From: Methanofollis liminatans DSM 4140
GTDB lineage: Archaea; Halobacteriota; Methanomicrobia; Methanomicrobiales; Methanofollaceae
Reading direction: 5' to 3'
Assembly (NCBI RefSeq): GCF_000275865.1
Contig: NZ_CM001555.1
Coordinates: 554,727-618,726 of the forward strand
DNA length: 64,000 bases
A program made the position numbers and the translations under genes. Below are positions 9,792-17,912 of the stretch, in pieces (position 1 is the first letter of the stretch; the number at the start of each line of letters is the position of its first letter). The notes below the pieces were generated by a model that made no database searches, was not told the origin of the DNA, and saw nothing but the letters and a program-made list of their open reading frames with translations.

Positions 9792-9811
9792 GTTAAATGG
9801 ATCCATTGAAC
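9792..9811. promoter_or_regulatory. Palindrome upstream of tupA, candidate operator
   Basis: GTTAAATGGATCCATTGAAC is a 20-base near-perfect palindrome (one mismatched pair; the central 12 bases AATGGATCCATT are perfect). It lies between the small winged-helix gene and tupA, about 20 bases before the AT-rich TATA-like element at 9831-9842. Position and symmetry suit an operator for the transporter, the regulator, or both. Confidence 0.5.
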
Positions 9812-9830
9812 TTGCTCAAGGCGCCGAGCA

Positions 9831-9842
9831 AATTATTTAATA
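9831..9842 (+). promoter_or_regulatory. TATA box of the tupABC operon
   Basis: The AT-rich element AATTATTTAATA lies 27-38 bases before the tupA ATG. With initiation about 25 bases downstream this would give a nearly leaderless message. Confidence 0.5.
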
Positions 9843-9868
9843 GTTGGTATTGTGACATTTACGATACC

Positions 9869-10819
9869 ATGAAAAAAAGTATTTTGATACTGATCGCAGT
9901 TGTCATGGTCGCCGCGGCCATGGCTGCAGGCTGCACCGGTTCTCCGGGTGGAGAGGCGACGCCGACCCCGACGACCTCCGCTCCGGCCGAGACGCAGACG
10001 CTGCTGATTGCCACGACGACGAGCCTTTACGACACCGGACTCCTCGACGCCCTGAAGGCGCCGTTCGAGAAGGAGTATAATGCAAAGGTCGATATCATCT
10101 CTGCCGGCACGGGCACGGCGCTCGGCTACGGAGAGAACGGCGACGTCGACGTGATGATGGTCCACGACCGCGTGCGCGAGGACGCCTTCCTCGCGAACGG
10201 CCACGGCATCGACCGCCGCGTCATCGCCTACAACTACTTCGTGATCGTCGGCCCGGAGTCGGACCCGGCAGCTATCAAGGGTATGACCCCTGAAGAGGCG
10301 TTCACCACCATCCGCGAGAAGGGTCTTGCAGACCCTGAGAACGTGAAGTTCGTCTCCCGCGGCGACAACTCCGGCACCCATGCAAAGGAGAAGGTGATCT
10401 GGGCGAAGGACGGATTCAACTACACGACCGATATCACGAACTCGGGCGAGTGGTACATCGAGGCCGGCACCGGCATGGGTGCCACCCTGGTGATGGCAGA
10501 CGAGAAGGCCGCCTACACCCTCTCCGACATCGGCACCTACCTCACCTACAAGGACAAGACCGCCCTTGTGCCGGCGGTCTCTGAGGGCGACATCCTGCTC
10601 AACGTCTACTCGGTGATGCGGATCAACCCCGAGAAGCACCCGGGCGTGAACTCGACCCTTGCAAAGGACTGGATCAACTATCTGACCTCTTCGTCGACCC
10701 AGAAGACGATCGAGGAGTTCGGCGTCGTTCAGTACGGTGAACCTCTCTTCTTCCCGGCCGCAGGCAACTGGGAAGTGATGGGTGTGAACCAGTCCGAGGT
10801 GGAAGACCCGGTGGTCTGA
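9869..10819 (+). CDS. tupA: Tungstate ABC transporter substrate-binding lipoprotein
   Basis: Extracellular binding protein of a tungstate uptake ABC system, 316 residues. Signal peptide MKKSILILIAVVMVAAAMAAGC has a lipobox cysteine at 22. The mature part begins after a Thr/Pro-rich linker with LLIATTTSLYDTGLLDAL; the TTTS motif is the oxyanion-binding signature of TupA. GDVDVMMVHDR and SRGDNSGTHAKEK are further family segments. The frame is open upstream to 9797, but the signal peptide begins at the ATG at 9869. It is followed by the permease and ATPase genes, completing a TupABC set. Specificity for tungstate over molybdate is from family knowledge. Confidence 0.93.
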   Translation: MKKSILILIAVVMVAAAMAAGCTGSPGGEATPTPTTSAPAETQTLLIATTTSLYDTGLLDALKAPFEKEYNAKVDIISAGTGTALGYGENGDVDVMMVHDRVREDAFLANGHGIDRRVIAYNYFVIVGPESDPAAIKGMTPEEAFTTIREKGLADPENVKFVSRGDNSGTHAKEKVIWAKDGFNYTTDITNSGEWYIEAGTGMGATLVMADEKAAYTLSDIGTYLTYKDKTALVPAVSEGDILLNVYSVMRINPEKHPGVNSTLAKDWINYLTSSSTQKTIEEFGVVQYGEPLFFPAAGNWEVMGVNQSEVEDPVV

Positions 10820-10869
10820 AGCCGCTGGTTTTTTCCCTTATCCCTTCTTTTTCTGTATCGATTACCGGG

Positions 10870-11565
10870 GTGGTGAAGTTGGGCTATATTATCGATGGGC
10901 TGATGGAGGCGATCCAGCTGATCGTCTCGATGGATCCGGACGTCATGGAAATTACAGTTCTTTCGCTCGTTGTATCCCTGACGGCGACATGCGCCGCCAC
11001 CGCGGTTGCTCTCCCGGTGGGGTCGGCGATCAAGTTCACTGAGTTCCCCGGGAAAAAGGTGCTCATCAACCTGATCCAGACGCTCTACTCCCTCCCGACG
11101 GTCATCGTCGGTCTGCTCATCTTCCTGCTCATCACCCGCCACGGCCCGCTCGGGTTCACCGGCATTCTCTTCACGCCGCAGGCGATGATCCTGGCCCAGA
11201 CCGTCCTGATCCTCCCCATCATGGTTGGACTGACGATCTCGGCCCTGTCCGGCGTGGAAGAGACGATCAGGGATACGATCATCTCCCTTGGCGCCACCCG
11301 CCTCCAGTTCCTCACCTCGATCGTCAGGGAGGCGCGGTTTGCGATCTTTGCGGCGGTCGTCGTCGGTTTCGGCCGGGCGATCTCCGAGGTCGGGGCCGCC
11401 ATTCTCATCGGCGGGAACATCGCCCACCGCACCCGCGTGCTGACGACGGCGATCTCCCTGAATACCTCGCAGTGGGAGATCGGCACCTCCATCGCCCTCG
11501 GGATCATTCTCCTTGCGATCGCCCTCATCGTGAACACCGGCGTGACCCTCTTCCAGCAGCGGTGA
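10870..11565 (+). CDS. tupB: Tungstate ABC transporter permease
   Basis: Inner-membrane permease of 231 residues with about five or six hydrophobic segments and an EAA-type loop (LGATRLQFLTSIVREARFA) that docks to the ATPase. Start is GTG (10870 or the next codon, also GTG), preceded by a G-rich ribosome site. It lies 50 bases after tupA and four bases before tupC. Typical TupB proteins are this size. It transports the oxyanion delivered by TupA. Confidence 0.92.
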   Translation: MVKLGYIIDGLMEAIQLIVSMDPDVMEITVLSLVVSLTATCAATAVALPVGSAIKFTEFPGKKVLINLIQTLYSLPTVIVGLLIFLLITRHGPLGFTGILFTPQAMILAQTVLILPIMVGLTISALSGVEETIRDTIISLGATRLQFLTSIVREARFAIFAAVVVGFGRAISEVGAAILIGGNIAHRTRVLTTAISLNTSQWEIGTSIALGIILLAIALIVNTGVTLFQQR

Positions 11566-11568
11566 ACC

Positions 11569-12651
11569 ATGATCGAAATAGAGCACGTATCAAAGAATTT
11601 CGGGGAGAAGGTCGTCCTGAGAGATGTAAGCGCAACGATCCAGGACGGCGAGATCTTCGCGATCATCGGCCCCTCGGGCTCGGGGAAGTCCACCCTCCTG
11701 CGTATGATCAACCTGCTCGAAATCCCTGACGGGGGGCGCATCATCGTCGACGGCACCGATATCCATGCCGATCGATGGCGTACCCTCGAAATCAGGCGTA
11801 TGATGGCGATGGTCTTCCAGAAGCCCGCCGCCTTCAACGAGAGCGTCTACGACAACATCGCCATCGGTCTGCGGATGCGCCATGTGCCAGAACGCGAGAT
11901 CCAGAAGAAGATCGCCGATGCGCTCGAGGTGATCGGGCTCTCCGGCTATGAAAAGCGGCGGGCGAAGACACTCTCGGGCGGGGAGATGCAGCGGGTCGCC
12001 CTTGCGCGGGCGCTGGTGACCGATCCTGCCGTACTCCTGATGGACGAACCGACGGCGAACCTCGACCCCCTGGCCACGGCGGTAATCGAGGACCTGGTGC
12101 TGCGGATCAACCGCGACTTCGGGCAGACCGTGGTGATCTCCACGCACGATATGCTCCAGGGCCAGCGCCTCGCCCACCGGATAGGCGTGTTGATGGACGG
12201 CGTCTTCTCGCAGGTCGGCACTCCGAGAGAGGTCTTCGCCCTGCCGAAGAACAAGCATGTCGCCAGGTTCGTCGGGATCGAGAACATCGTCTCCGGCAGG
12301 ATCGCCAGGACGTCGGAGGGCGTCGCCGAGATCGAATCCGCCGGTGTGATCATCAGGGCCGTCACGCCCCTCTCTGCAGGGAGGAACGTCTGCGCCTGCA
12401 TAAAGCCTGAGGACATCACCCTCCACCTCGTCGATGGGTCGCAGATCTCCGCGCGCAACGTCCTCGACGGCACGATCGCCAGAATGACCGCTTTTGGGCC
12501 GCTGACGCGCCTTACAGTAGAGTGTGGCATTCCCTTTTCAGTTCTCATCACCTGGAAGTCTGCCGGGGAGATGGGGATCGCCGAGGGGAGCCGGGTGCGG
12601 ATCTCTTTCAAGGCGAGCGCCGTCCACGTCGTCGAGGACGCTGAGGCGTAA
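11569..12651 (+). CDS. tupC: Tungstate ABC transporter ATP-binding protein
   Basis: ABC ATPase of 360 residues energising TupB. Walker A is GPSGSGKST (residues 34-42), the signature is LSGGEMQRVALARAL, Walker B is VLLMDEPTANLD, and the switch histidine is in STHDM. After about residue 240 there is a TOBE-like C-terminal domain, a fold that binds molybdate or tungstate in related ATPases and can give feedback inhibition by the bound oxyanion; that role is inferred here. It is the last gene of the tup operon. Confidence 0.92.
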   Translation: MIEIEHVSKNFGEKVVLRDVSATIQDGEIFAIIGPSGSGKSTLLRMINLLEIPDGGRIIVDGTDIHADRWRTLEIRRMMAMVFQKPAAFNESVYDNIAIGLRMRHVPEREIQKKIADALEVIGLSGYEKRRAKTLSGGEMQRVALARALVTDPAVLLMDEPTANLDPLATAVIEDLVLRINRDFGQTVVISTHDMLQGQRLAHRIGVLMDGVFSQVGTPREVFALPKNKHVARFVGIENIVSGRIARTSEGVAEIESAGVIIRAVTPLSAGRNVCACIKPEDITLHLVDGSQISARNVLDGTIARMTAFGPLTRLTVECGIPFSVLITWKSAGEMGIAEGSRVRISFKASAVHVVEDAEA

Positions 12652-12671
12652 CCCCTTCAAACACTCTCGCT

Positions 12672-13814
12672 CTATTTTTTCGGCCTATCGAGCTGCTCCT
12701 TCCGCCACCGGAGCGCGTAGGCCAGGGCGAGCCCGACCACAAACGCGACGGTGATGTTCGCCAGGATGGTGAGTGCGGCGATCGCGCCGGTGACAAGATA
12801 GGAATCGGTCTTTACGCTGTGTTTTGCGAGTTCTACGGCGGCAAAAATGAGCAGTCCGCCGAAGACGCCGAGTGGGATGAGGGCGAGGCTCTGCGGGGAG
12901 GCGAAGAAGAAGGCGAAACCCAGGAAGATGATCCCGGCGATCACGTTCGCCCCCCCGGTGCGGGCGCCGAAGCGGTGCTGTGCGGCAAGGCCGCCGGCGC
13001 CGTGGCACATCGGAAACCCACCGAAGGGCACCGAGACCAGGTTCATGATCCCGATCGTGCGCGAGAGGCGGTCTGGAGGGACATCTCTCTTGAAGAGATC
13101 GAGGGTGAGGAGCGAAGTCGCCAGGATGGCGTTGGTGAGGGTGAGGGGAAACTGCGGGGGGACGAGGTAGAGCCCTGCATAGACGAGGTCTTCGATCCCG
13201 GGTATGACGAGGGTGGGGATGGGGATCATCGCGAAATGGGGGAGGCCGGCCGTCAGGATTCCTGCGCCAATGCCGATGGCGAGGACGATGAGGGCGGAAA
13301 CATCGTTGATCTTCCAGCGGATGGCGGCGATGAAGAACAGGATAACGATCGCAACGGATATCCCTGCGTAGAGCGGGTCGGATTGGAGAAAGCCAAACGA
13401 TGTCCTGAGCAGGATGAGGGCGAGGCCGGCCTGCACGCCCCTGATCACGCTCACCGGGATCCGGTTCTGCAGCCAGGTCATGCTCCCGCAACAGCCGAGG
13501 GCGAGGAAGATCACGCCGATGAGCATGCCGGCGCCGGCGATCTCCCCTGCAGTCAGCCCTTCGGCGATGGCGATCGCTCCGACCGCTTTTAAGGGTTCGA
13601 TCGGGATCGGGAGGCGGTAGACGATGCCTGCGATCGCGTACCAGAGGGCGAAGAAGAGGAAGATGTGCGCGAGGTTCACCTCGCAGACCAGGGCGACGCC
13701 GAGCACGATGGGAAGGATCGTCCCGAAGTCCCCGACCGATCCGGCGGCCTCACCAAGGGAGAATTTGAGCGGGAGTTGCCCCTTTTCTTCTTCTGCCTGC
13801 ATTACATCTGCCAT
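12672..13814 (-). CDS. MOT1-type molybdate/sulfate transporter
   Basis: A 380-residue polytopic membrane protein with about ten to twelve hydrophobic segments. The motifs GEAAGSVGDFGTILPI near residue 21 and PMCHGAGGLAAQHRFGAR near residue 265 are the two conserved signatures of the MOT1 family of high-affinity molybdate transporters (SulP-related), including the PxCHGxGGLAxQxRFGAR box. It is placed between the tup and mod operons on the opposite strand, convergent with tupC and divergent from modA. Molybdate is the most likely substrate by context; sulfate cannot be excluded. Confidence 0.85.
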   Translation of the reverse strand: MADVMQAEEEKGQLPLKFSLGEAAGSVGDFGTILPIVLGVALVCEVNLAHIFLFFALWYAIAGIVYRLPIPIEPLKAVGAIAIAEGLTAGEIAGAGMLIGVIFLALGCCGSMTWLQNRIPVSVIRGVQAGLALILLRTSFGFLQSDPLYAGISVAIVILFFIAAIRWKINDVSALIVLAIGIGAGILTAGLPHFAMIPIPTLVIPGIEDLVYAGLYLVPPQFPLTLTNAILATSLLTLDLFKRDVPPDRLSRTIGIMNLVSVPFGGFPMCHGAGGLAAQHRFGARTGGANVIAGIIFLGFAFFFASPQSLALIPLGVFGGLLIFAAVELAKHSVKTDSYLVTGAIAALTILANITVAFVVGLALAYALRWRKEQLDRPKK

Positions 13815-13881
13815 CTCTATGCATCCTGTGGCGCCACGATCGTTTCTGTTCTGATCCCGGAGAAAGGTTTCTCCCTACCGA

Positions 13882-13913
13882 GTTAAATCATATGTTTTTA
13901 TTAACTATGTTAA
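13882..13913. promoter_or_regulatory. GTTAA/TTAAC repeats upstream of modA
   Basis: GTTAA (13882-13886), TTAAC (13901-13905) and GTTAA (13909-13913) occur in a very AT-rich stretch 15-46 bases before the modA ATG. TTAAC-TAT-GTTAA forms a short palindrome. These overlap the expected TATA region, so a regulator bound here would compete with transcription initiation. Candidate operator only. Confidence 0.35.
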
Positions 13914-13927
13914 TTAATGATTTTATT

Positions 13928-14731
13928 ATGAGAATACTCTCTCTTGTTCTGGCACTTATGTTTGTTGTTGGTGCTGCCTGCGCCATCTGCGGGTGTACCA
14001 CCCAGACGTCGACGACACCGCAGGTTTCTGAACAATCGACGCTCATGGTCTACTGCGGCGCCGGTATCCGTGAACCGATGGAGGAGATCGCCGCCATGTA
14101 TGAAAACGAAACCGGCACGATGATCGAGTTCACCTTCGGCGGTTCGGCCCAACTCCTCAGCCAGATGGAACTGGTGAAGCAGGGCGATCTCTACATGCCC
14201 GGCGCCACCGCCTATATCGAGTCGGCCGCGAAGAAGGGATTCATCAACACCTCGGAAAAACTCGTCTACCACATCCCGATCATCGCCGTCGCGAAGGGCA
14301 ACCCGAAGAACGTGACCGGCATCGCCGACCTCGCCCGCCCTGACCTCCGCGTGGTCATTGGTGACCCGACCGGTCCCGCCATCGGCGCGACCACGAAGAA
14401 ACTCCTGAACAAGAGCGGCCTCTGGGAGACAGTTTCGGCCAATGCAGTTGCGAAACGTGCGACTGTGAACGAACTGATAGTCGACGTCAGTATGGGAACG
14501 GCGGACGCAAGCGTCATCTGGTACGACCTCTATGTGCCCGATAAAATGGAACGCATCGAGATCCCGAAGGCAGAGAACGATATCAAGGTGATCCCCATCG
14601 GTACCCTGACCTTCTCTGAGAATCCGGCTCAAGCACAGGCTTTTGCCGACTTCGTCGCCTCGGATAAGGGTCTGGCGGTCTTTGAGAAATTCGGGTATGT
14701 CATCTACCCTGACCCGAAGTACGAGAGCTGA
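13928..14731 (+). CDS. modA: Molybdate/tungstate ABC transporter substrate-binding protein
   Basis: Extracellular oxyanion-binding protein of 267 residues. It starts MRILSLVLALMFVVG with a signal sequence ending in a cysteine (ICGC, residue 23), followed by a short Ser/Thr linker. The mature domain shows LMVYCGAGIREPMEEIAAMYE, FTFGGSAQLLSQMEL and ADLARPDLRVVIGDPTGPA, all typical of the ModA family. The upstream methionines at 13892 and 13907 would precede the signal peptide, so 13928 is chosen. It opens a second oxyanion ABC system distinct from tupABC, separated from modB by a TrmO-like gene. Confidence 0.9.
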   Translation: MRILSLVLALMFVVGAACAICGCTTQTSTTPQVSEQSTLMVYCGAGIREPMEEIAAMYENETGTMIEFTFGGSAQLLSQMELVKQGDLYMPGATAYIESAAKKGFINTSEKLVYHIPIIAVAKGNPKNVTGIADLARPDLRVVIGDPTGPAIGATTKKLLNKSGLWETVSANAVAKRATVNELIVDVSMGTADASVIWYDLYVPDKMERIEIPKAENDIKVIPIGTLTFSENPAQAQAFADFVASDKGLAVFEKFGYVIYPDPKYES

Positions 14732-14776
14732 CGTCTTCGCTCTCACATCCTTTTTCTTTTATGGAGATGTCTTACC

Positions 14777-15313
14777 ATGCACCAGGAATCCACCGATCCG
14801 ACACGACAACCGGTCACCTACCGGCCCATCGGCGTCATCAGGACGCCCTTTACCGAGCAGGAGAACACCCCCATCCAGGGGATATTCAACACAGCATGCG
14901 GCACCGTCGAGGTCTTCCCTGAGTATGAGGAGGGGCTGCTGGATCTCGAGTCGTTCTCGCACCTGATCCTCATCTACCACTTCGACCGGGCAAACGCCGC
15001 CATGCTCCGGCAGAAACCGTTCCTTGATGTCCAGAAGGAGCGCGGGATCTTCGCAATCCGCCATTTCAACCGCCCGAACCCGATCGGGATCTCGATCGTG
15101 GAACTGAAGGGCGTGCGCGGCAACCTCCTCGACATCTGCGGTGTGGACGTTCTGGACGGCACGCCGCTCCTCGACATCAAGCCCTATGTCCGCCAGTTCG
15201 ACCACCGCGATGAGGTCAGGAGCGGGTGGGTGGACGAGCAGCATGTGGACGATATCAAGGAATGGAACAGCACCCCGGAGGCCCTCAGGCAGCGCGGCCG
15301 GGTGAACCTGTGA
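14777..15313 (+). CDS. TrmO/TsaA-family protein within the mod operon
   Basis: A 178-residue protein of the TrmO (YaeB/UPF0066) family. Conserved pieces are PIGVIRTPF (residues 17-25), FSHLILIYHFDRA, FAIRHFNRPNPIGIS and GVDVLDGTPLLDIKPYV. The bacterial enzyme uses SAM to N6-methylate t6A37 in tRNA. It lies 45 bases after modA, and its stop overlaps the modB GTG start by four bases (GTGA), so it is translated with the transporter. Why a TrmO homologue is coupled to molybdate uptake is unknown; it may act on another target. Confidence 0.85.
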   Translation: MHQESTDPTRQPVTYRPIGVIRTPFTEQENTPIQGIFNTACGTVEVFPEYEEGLLDLESFSHLILIYHFDRANAAMLRQKPFLDVQKERGIFAIRHFNRPNPIGISIVELKGVRGNLLDICGVDVLDGTPLLDIKPYVRQFDHRDEVRSGWVDEQHVDDIKEWNSTPEALRQRGRVNL

Positions 15314-16098
15314 GGTTTTCTGAGCCTCTGAAGGCGGTGACGATCGGTGTTGCCGCCCTGCTCACCCTCTTCATCGTCGTCCTGATGCTCCTTGTCGTCA
15401 CCCATCCTCCTCCCGCCGCCATCCTCGCCTCTCTTGCCTCACGGGAGATCCAGTTTGCCATCTACCTCTCGCTCGTCACCTCGCTGGTCTCCACCGCGAT
15501 CTGTATCCTGATCGCCGTACCGTCGGCGTATGCCCTTGCGAGATACGATTTTTTCGGCAAACATGCGGTGAACACGGTCATCGACCTGCCGCTCGCCCTT
15601 CCGCCCCTTGTCGCCGGTGTCGCCCTTCTCCTCTTCTTCGGGACCACGCCGGTGGGAAAAGCGCTGGCTGAAGCCGGTCTCGTCTTCGTCTTCACCCCCC
15701 TCGGGATCATTGTGGCACAGGTGTTCGTGAACTTCCCGTTCATGCTCAGGATCATGCGCTCCACCTTCGAGGGGATCAGCCCCCGCTACGAGTACGTGGC
15801 AAAGACCCTCGGGTGCACCGATGTTCAGGCCCTCTGGCGCGTCACCCTGCCGATGGCGACGAGCGGTCTGATCGCCGGCGGCGTGATCACCTGGGCAAAG
15901 GGGATCGGCGAGTTCGGAGCGGCGCTCATGCTCGCCGGTGCGACGCGGATGAAGACCGAGACGCTGCCGATCTCCCTGTTCCTGAATATGTCCTGCGGAG
16001 AACTGGAGATGGCGATCTCGGCGGCGACGATCCTGATCGTCATCTCGATCGCATCGCTCTATGTTTTTGAACGGTATGGCGGGAGCGCCCGCCTGTAG
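15310..16098 (+). CDS. modB: Molybdate/tungstate ABC transporter permease
   Basis: Permease of 262 residues with about six transmembrane segments. The EAA loop reads ISPRYEYVAKTLGCTDVQALWRV and is followed by the conserved GIGEFGAALMLAG of ModB/WtpB. The GTG at 15310 overlaps the preceding stop codon and gives the right N-terminus; the frame is open upstream to 15226 but that part is antisense to nothing recognisable. Eleven bases separate its stop from the modC ATG. It partners ModA and ModC. Confidence 0.92.
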   Translation: MRFSEPLKAVTIGVAALLTLFIVVLMLLVVTHPPPAAILASLASREIQFAIYLSLVTSLVSTAICILIAVPSAYALARYDFFGKHAVNTVIDLPLALPPLVAGVALLLFFGTTPVGKALAEAGLVFVFTPLGIIVAQVFVNFPFMLRIMRSTFEGISPRYEYVAKTLGCTDVQALWRVTLPMATSGLIAGGVITWAKGIGEFGAALMLAGATRMKTETLPISLFLNMSCGELEMAISAATILIVISIASLYVFERYGGSARL

Positions 16099-16109
16099 GA
16101 GGGGGAAGA

Positions 16110-17156
16110 ATGCTGGAGATTGAAAACGTATCCAAGGATATGGGGGAGTTTGTCCTGAAGGACGCCTCCCTCACGGTGAACGACGGCGAATACCTGGTGA
16201 TCATCGGGCCGACCGGTGCCGGAAAGACGATCCTCCTCGAGACGCTGGCCGGGATCTATCCCCCTGACTCCGGCCGCGTGGTCCTGAACGGCCGGGACAT
16301 CACCAATGCGCTGCCGCGGGAGCGGAACATCTGCATGGTCTATCAGGACTACATGCTCTTCCCCCACCTCACGGTGGCGGAGAACATCGGGTTCGGGCTG
16401 CGGAACCGGAAGATGGACCCGGCGGAGATCGAGCGGAAAGTGAACGATGCCGCCCGATTCCTCTGCATCGACCACCTCCTCCACCGCCACCCGGAGACGC
16501 TCTCCGGCGGCGAGCAGCAGCGGGCGGCGATCGCCCGTGCAGTCGTGATGGAGCCCGCACTCCTGCTCCTCGACGAACCGCTGAGCGCCCTGGACGGACA
16601 GACGCGCGAGAAACTCAGGAAGGAGTTGCGGCGCCTCCATGACCTCTACAGGATCACGGTGATCCATGTCACCCACAACTTCGAGGAGGTCTTCTCCCTC
16701 GCCGACCGCGTGGTCGTGATCAGGGGCGGCGAGATCGTGCAGGTCGGTGAACCGCATGAGGTCTTCAGGAAACCGAACTGCGAGTTTGTGGCAAATTTTG
16801 TGGGTGTGGAGAACCTCTTCCGCGGTGCATGCGTGTGCAGGGGAGGGCTATGTGAGATCGATGCCGAAGGCGTCAGGATCGTCTCTGCCACCTGTTCGGA
16901 GAACGGTACGGCCACGGCGACCGTCAGGCCCGAGGATATCCTGGTCTCACGCGCCCCCCTGGATTCGAGCGCTCAAAATTCACTGAAGGGGAGGATAGAG
17001 ACGATCGCGGACAACGGCACGGTCGTCCGGATCACGGTGGATGCAGGCATCCCCTTTGTGGTGGTGCTCACCCGGCGCGGTGTGGTCGACCTGGGTCTCG
17101 CCGAGGGTGATGAGGTCTGGATCACCTTCAAGGCCTCATCGGTTCATGTCTTTTGA
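16110..17156 (+). CDS. modC: Molybdate/tungstate ABC transporter ATP-binding protein
   Basis: ABC ATPase of 348 residues. Walker A GPTGAGKT (residues about 33-40), signature LSGGEQQRAAIARAV, Walker B LLLLDEPLSALD and switch VTHNFEE are all intact. The C-terminal hundred residues form a TOBE/MOP-like domain (TVRPEDILVSR onwards), known in ModC/WtpC proteins to bind the oxyanion. An AGGAGGGGG ribosome site precedes the ATG. The last 21 bases overlap the 3' end of the winged-helix gene on the other strand. Confidence 0.92.
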   Translation: MLEIENVSKDMGEFVLKDASLTVNDGEYLVIIGPTGAGKTILLETLAGIYPPDSGRVVLNGRDITNALPRERNICMVYQDYMLFPHLTVAENIGFGLRNRKMDPAEIERKVNDAARFLCIDHLLHRHPETLSGGEQQRAAIARAVVMEPALLLLDEPLSALDGQTREKLRKELRRLHDLYRITVIHVTHNFEEVFSLADRVVVIRGGEIVQVGEPHEVFRKPNCEFVANFVGVENLFRGACVCRGGLCEIDAEGVRIVSATCSENGTATATVRPEDILVSRAPLDSSAQNSLKGRIETIADNGTVVRITVDAGIPFVVVLTRRGVVDLGLAEGDEVWITFKASSVHVF

Positions 17157-17501
17157 CCTGACAGTGCTGAGCAGTTCGGAGAAGATCCTGCTCCCGAGCA
17201 CCCTCTCTGCTTCGGCGGTATAGCGGGATGCCATCAGGGAGACGAGCACTGCGGTGCCTGCCGGCGTGGTCGAGATCCCGACCCGCTCCACCCGTCTGAT
17301 AAGGCCGTTCTCTTCCATTTCTGCAAAATAGGGCAGCACATAATAGTGCGGAACCTTCAGGTGCTCGGCGAGGCGGCGCGTGGTCGGGAACTGAATGCTC
17401 ACCCCCTCCTCACCCCTGAAGTGGACGGTGACGCAGCGGTCCTGCATGAGCATGACCCTGACGGCGGCGTCGAAAATCTCGTTTCTGCCAAGCGATGCCA
17501 T
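17136..17501 (-). CDS. Winged-helix protein at the end of the mod operon
   Basis: A 121-residue protein. Residues 35-75 (FPTTRRLAEHLKVPHYYVLPYFAEMEENGLIRRVERVGI) have the helix-turn-helix and wing of archaeal winged-helix regulators, and TTPAGTAVLVSLMASRY is a C-terminal helix possibly used for dimer contact. The frame is open to 17615, but the ATG at 17501 starts the folded part. Its position between the mod operon and the storage-protein units makes a molybdenum- or tungsten-linked regulator plausible; no metal-binding domain such as MOP is seen. Confidence 0.7.
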   Translation of the reverse strand: MASLGRNEIFDAAVRVMLMQDRCVTVHFRGEEGVSIQFPTTRRLAEHLKVPHYYVLPYFAEMEENGLIRRVERVGISTTPAGTAVLVSLMASRYTAEAERVLGSRIFSELLSTVRSKDMNR

Positions 17502-17541
17502 AATAGAATGATATGTGTGTGAAAAGAGAGAAATGGCGCGG

Positions 17542-17772
17542 TCAGTCCTCGCGCCTCTTCCCGCTCCTCTCTTCTTCCGGAATCGGCTCAAGATATATGA
17601 TCTCGGCGCCGACATCCTTCGCCACCTGTTCGAGTTCGGCCTTTCTGAAGTGGGTCGCCTCGATCTTCAGGTGATTGCCGTCCTCTTTCCCGCCGGTGAC
17701 GGCGACCACCCTGAACTTGGGCTGCTTGACACCGCTGCCGACTTTCTGTCTTCCCCTGACGTAGATCTTCAT
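17542..17772 (-). CDS. 76-residue paired small protein, copy 1
   Basis: A 76-residue basic/acidic protein starting MKIYVRGRQKVGSGVKQPKF and ending in an acidic-basic tail. It has the feel of a compact alpha/beta fold: two beta strands (KFRVVAVTGG and HLKIEATHF), a helix (RKAELEQVAKDVG) and a last strand (AEIIYLEP). I recognise no family. It diverges from a molybdenum-storage-like gene, and a close homologue (about 75% identical by eye) has the same position beside the second storage-like gene. This pairing argues for a functional link such as assembly, cluster loading or regulation. Confidence 0.8.
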   Translation of the reverse strand: MKIYVRGRQKVGSGVKQPKFRVVAVTGGKEDGNHLKIEATHFRKAELEQVAKDVGAEIIYLEPIPEEERSGKRRED

Positions 17773-17799
17773 CTGTATCACCTGGTTTTTCAGTTGATA

Positions 17800-17811
17800 T
17801 ACCAATTGGTA
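17800..17811. promoter_or_regulatory. Perfect 12-base palindrome between divergent genes
   Basis: TACCAATTGGTA is a perfect palindrome lying between the small protein gene (start 17772) and the storage-like gene. It is followed by a TATA-like run (ACTATATATATTTT, about 17834-17847) for the plus strand. It is a candidate operator for the divergent promoter. The second unit does not show the same palindrome. Confidence 0.4.
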
Positions 17812-17912
17812 CGATCCTCCTTATATGCAAGCCACTATATATATTTTGTCAGCCAGGTGATATCATCAAAGAGAAACGCTTTGAACTCCAGTCCGGTCTC
17901 CGGGGAGAAACA

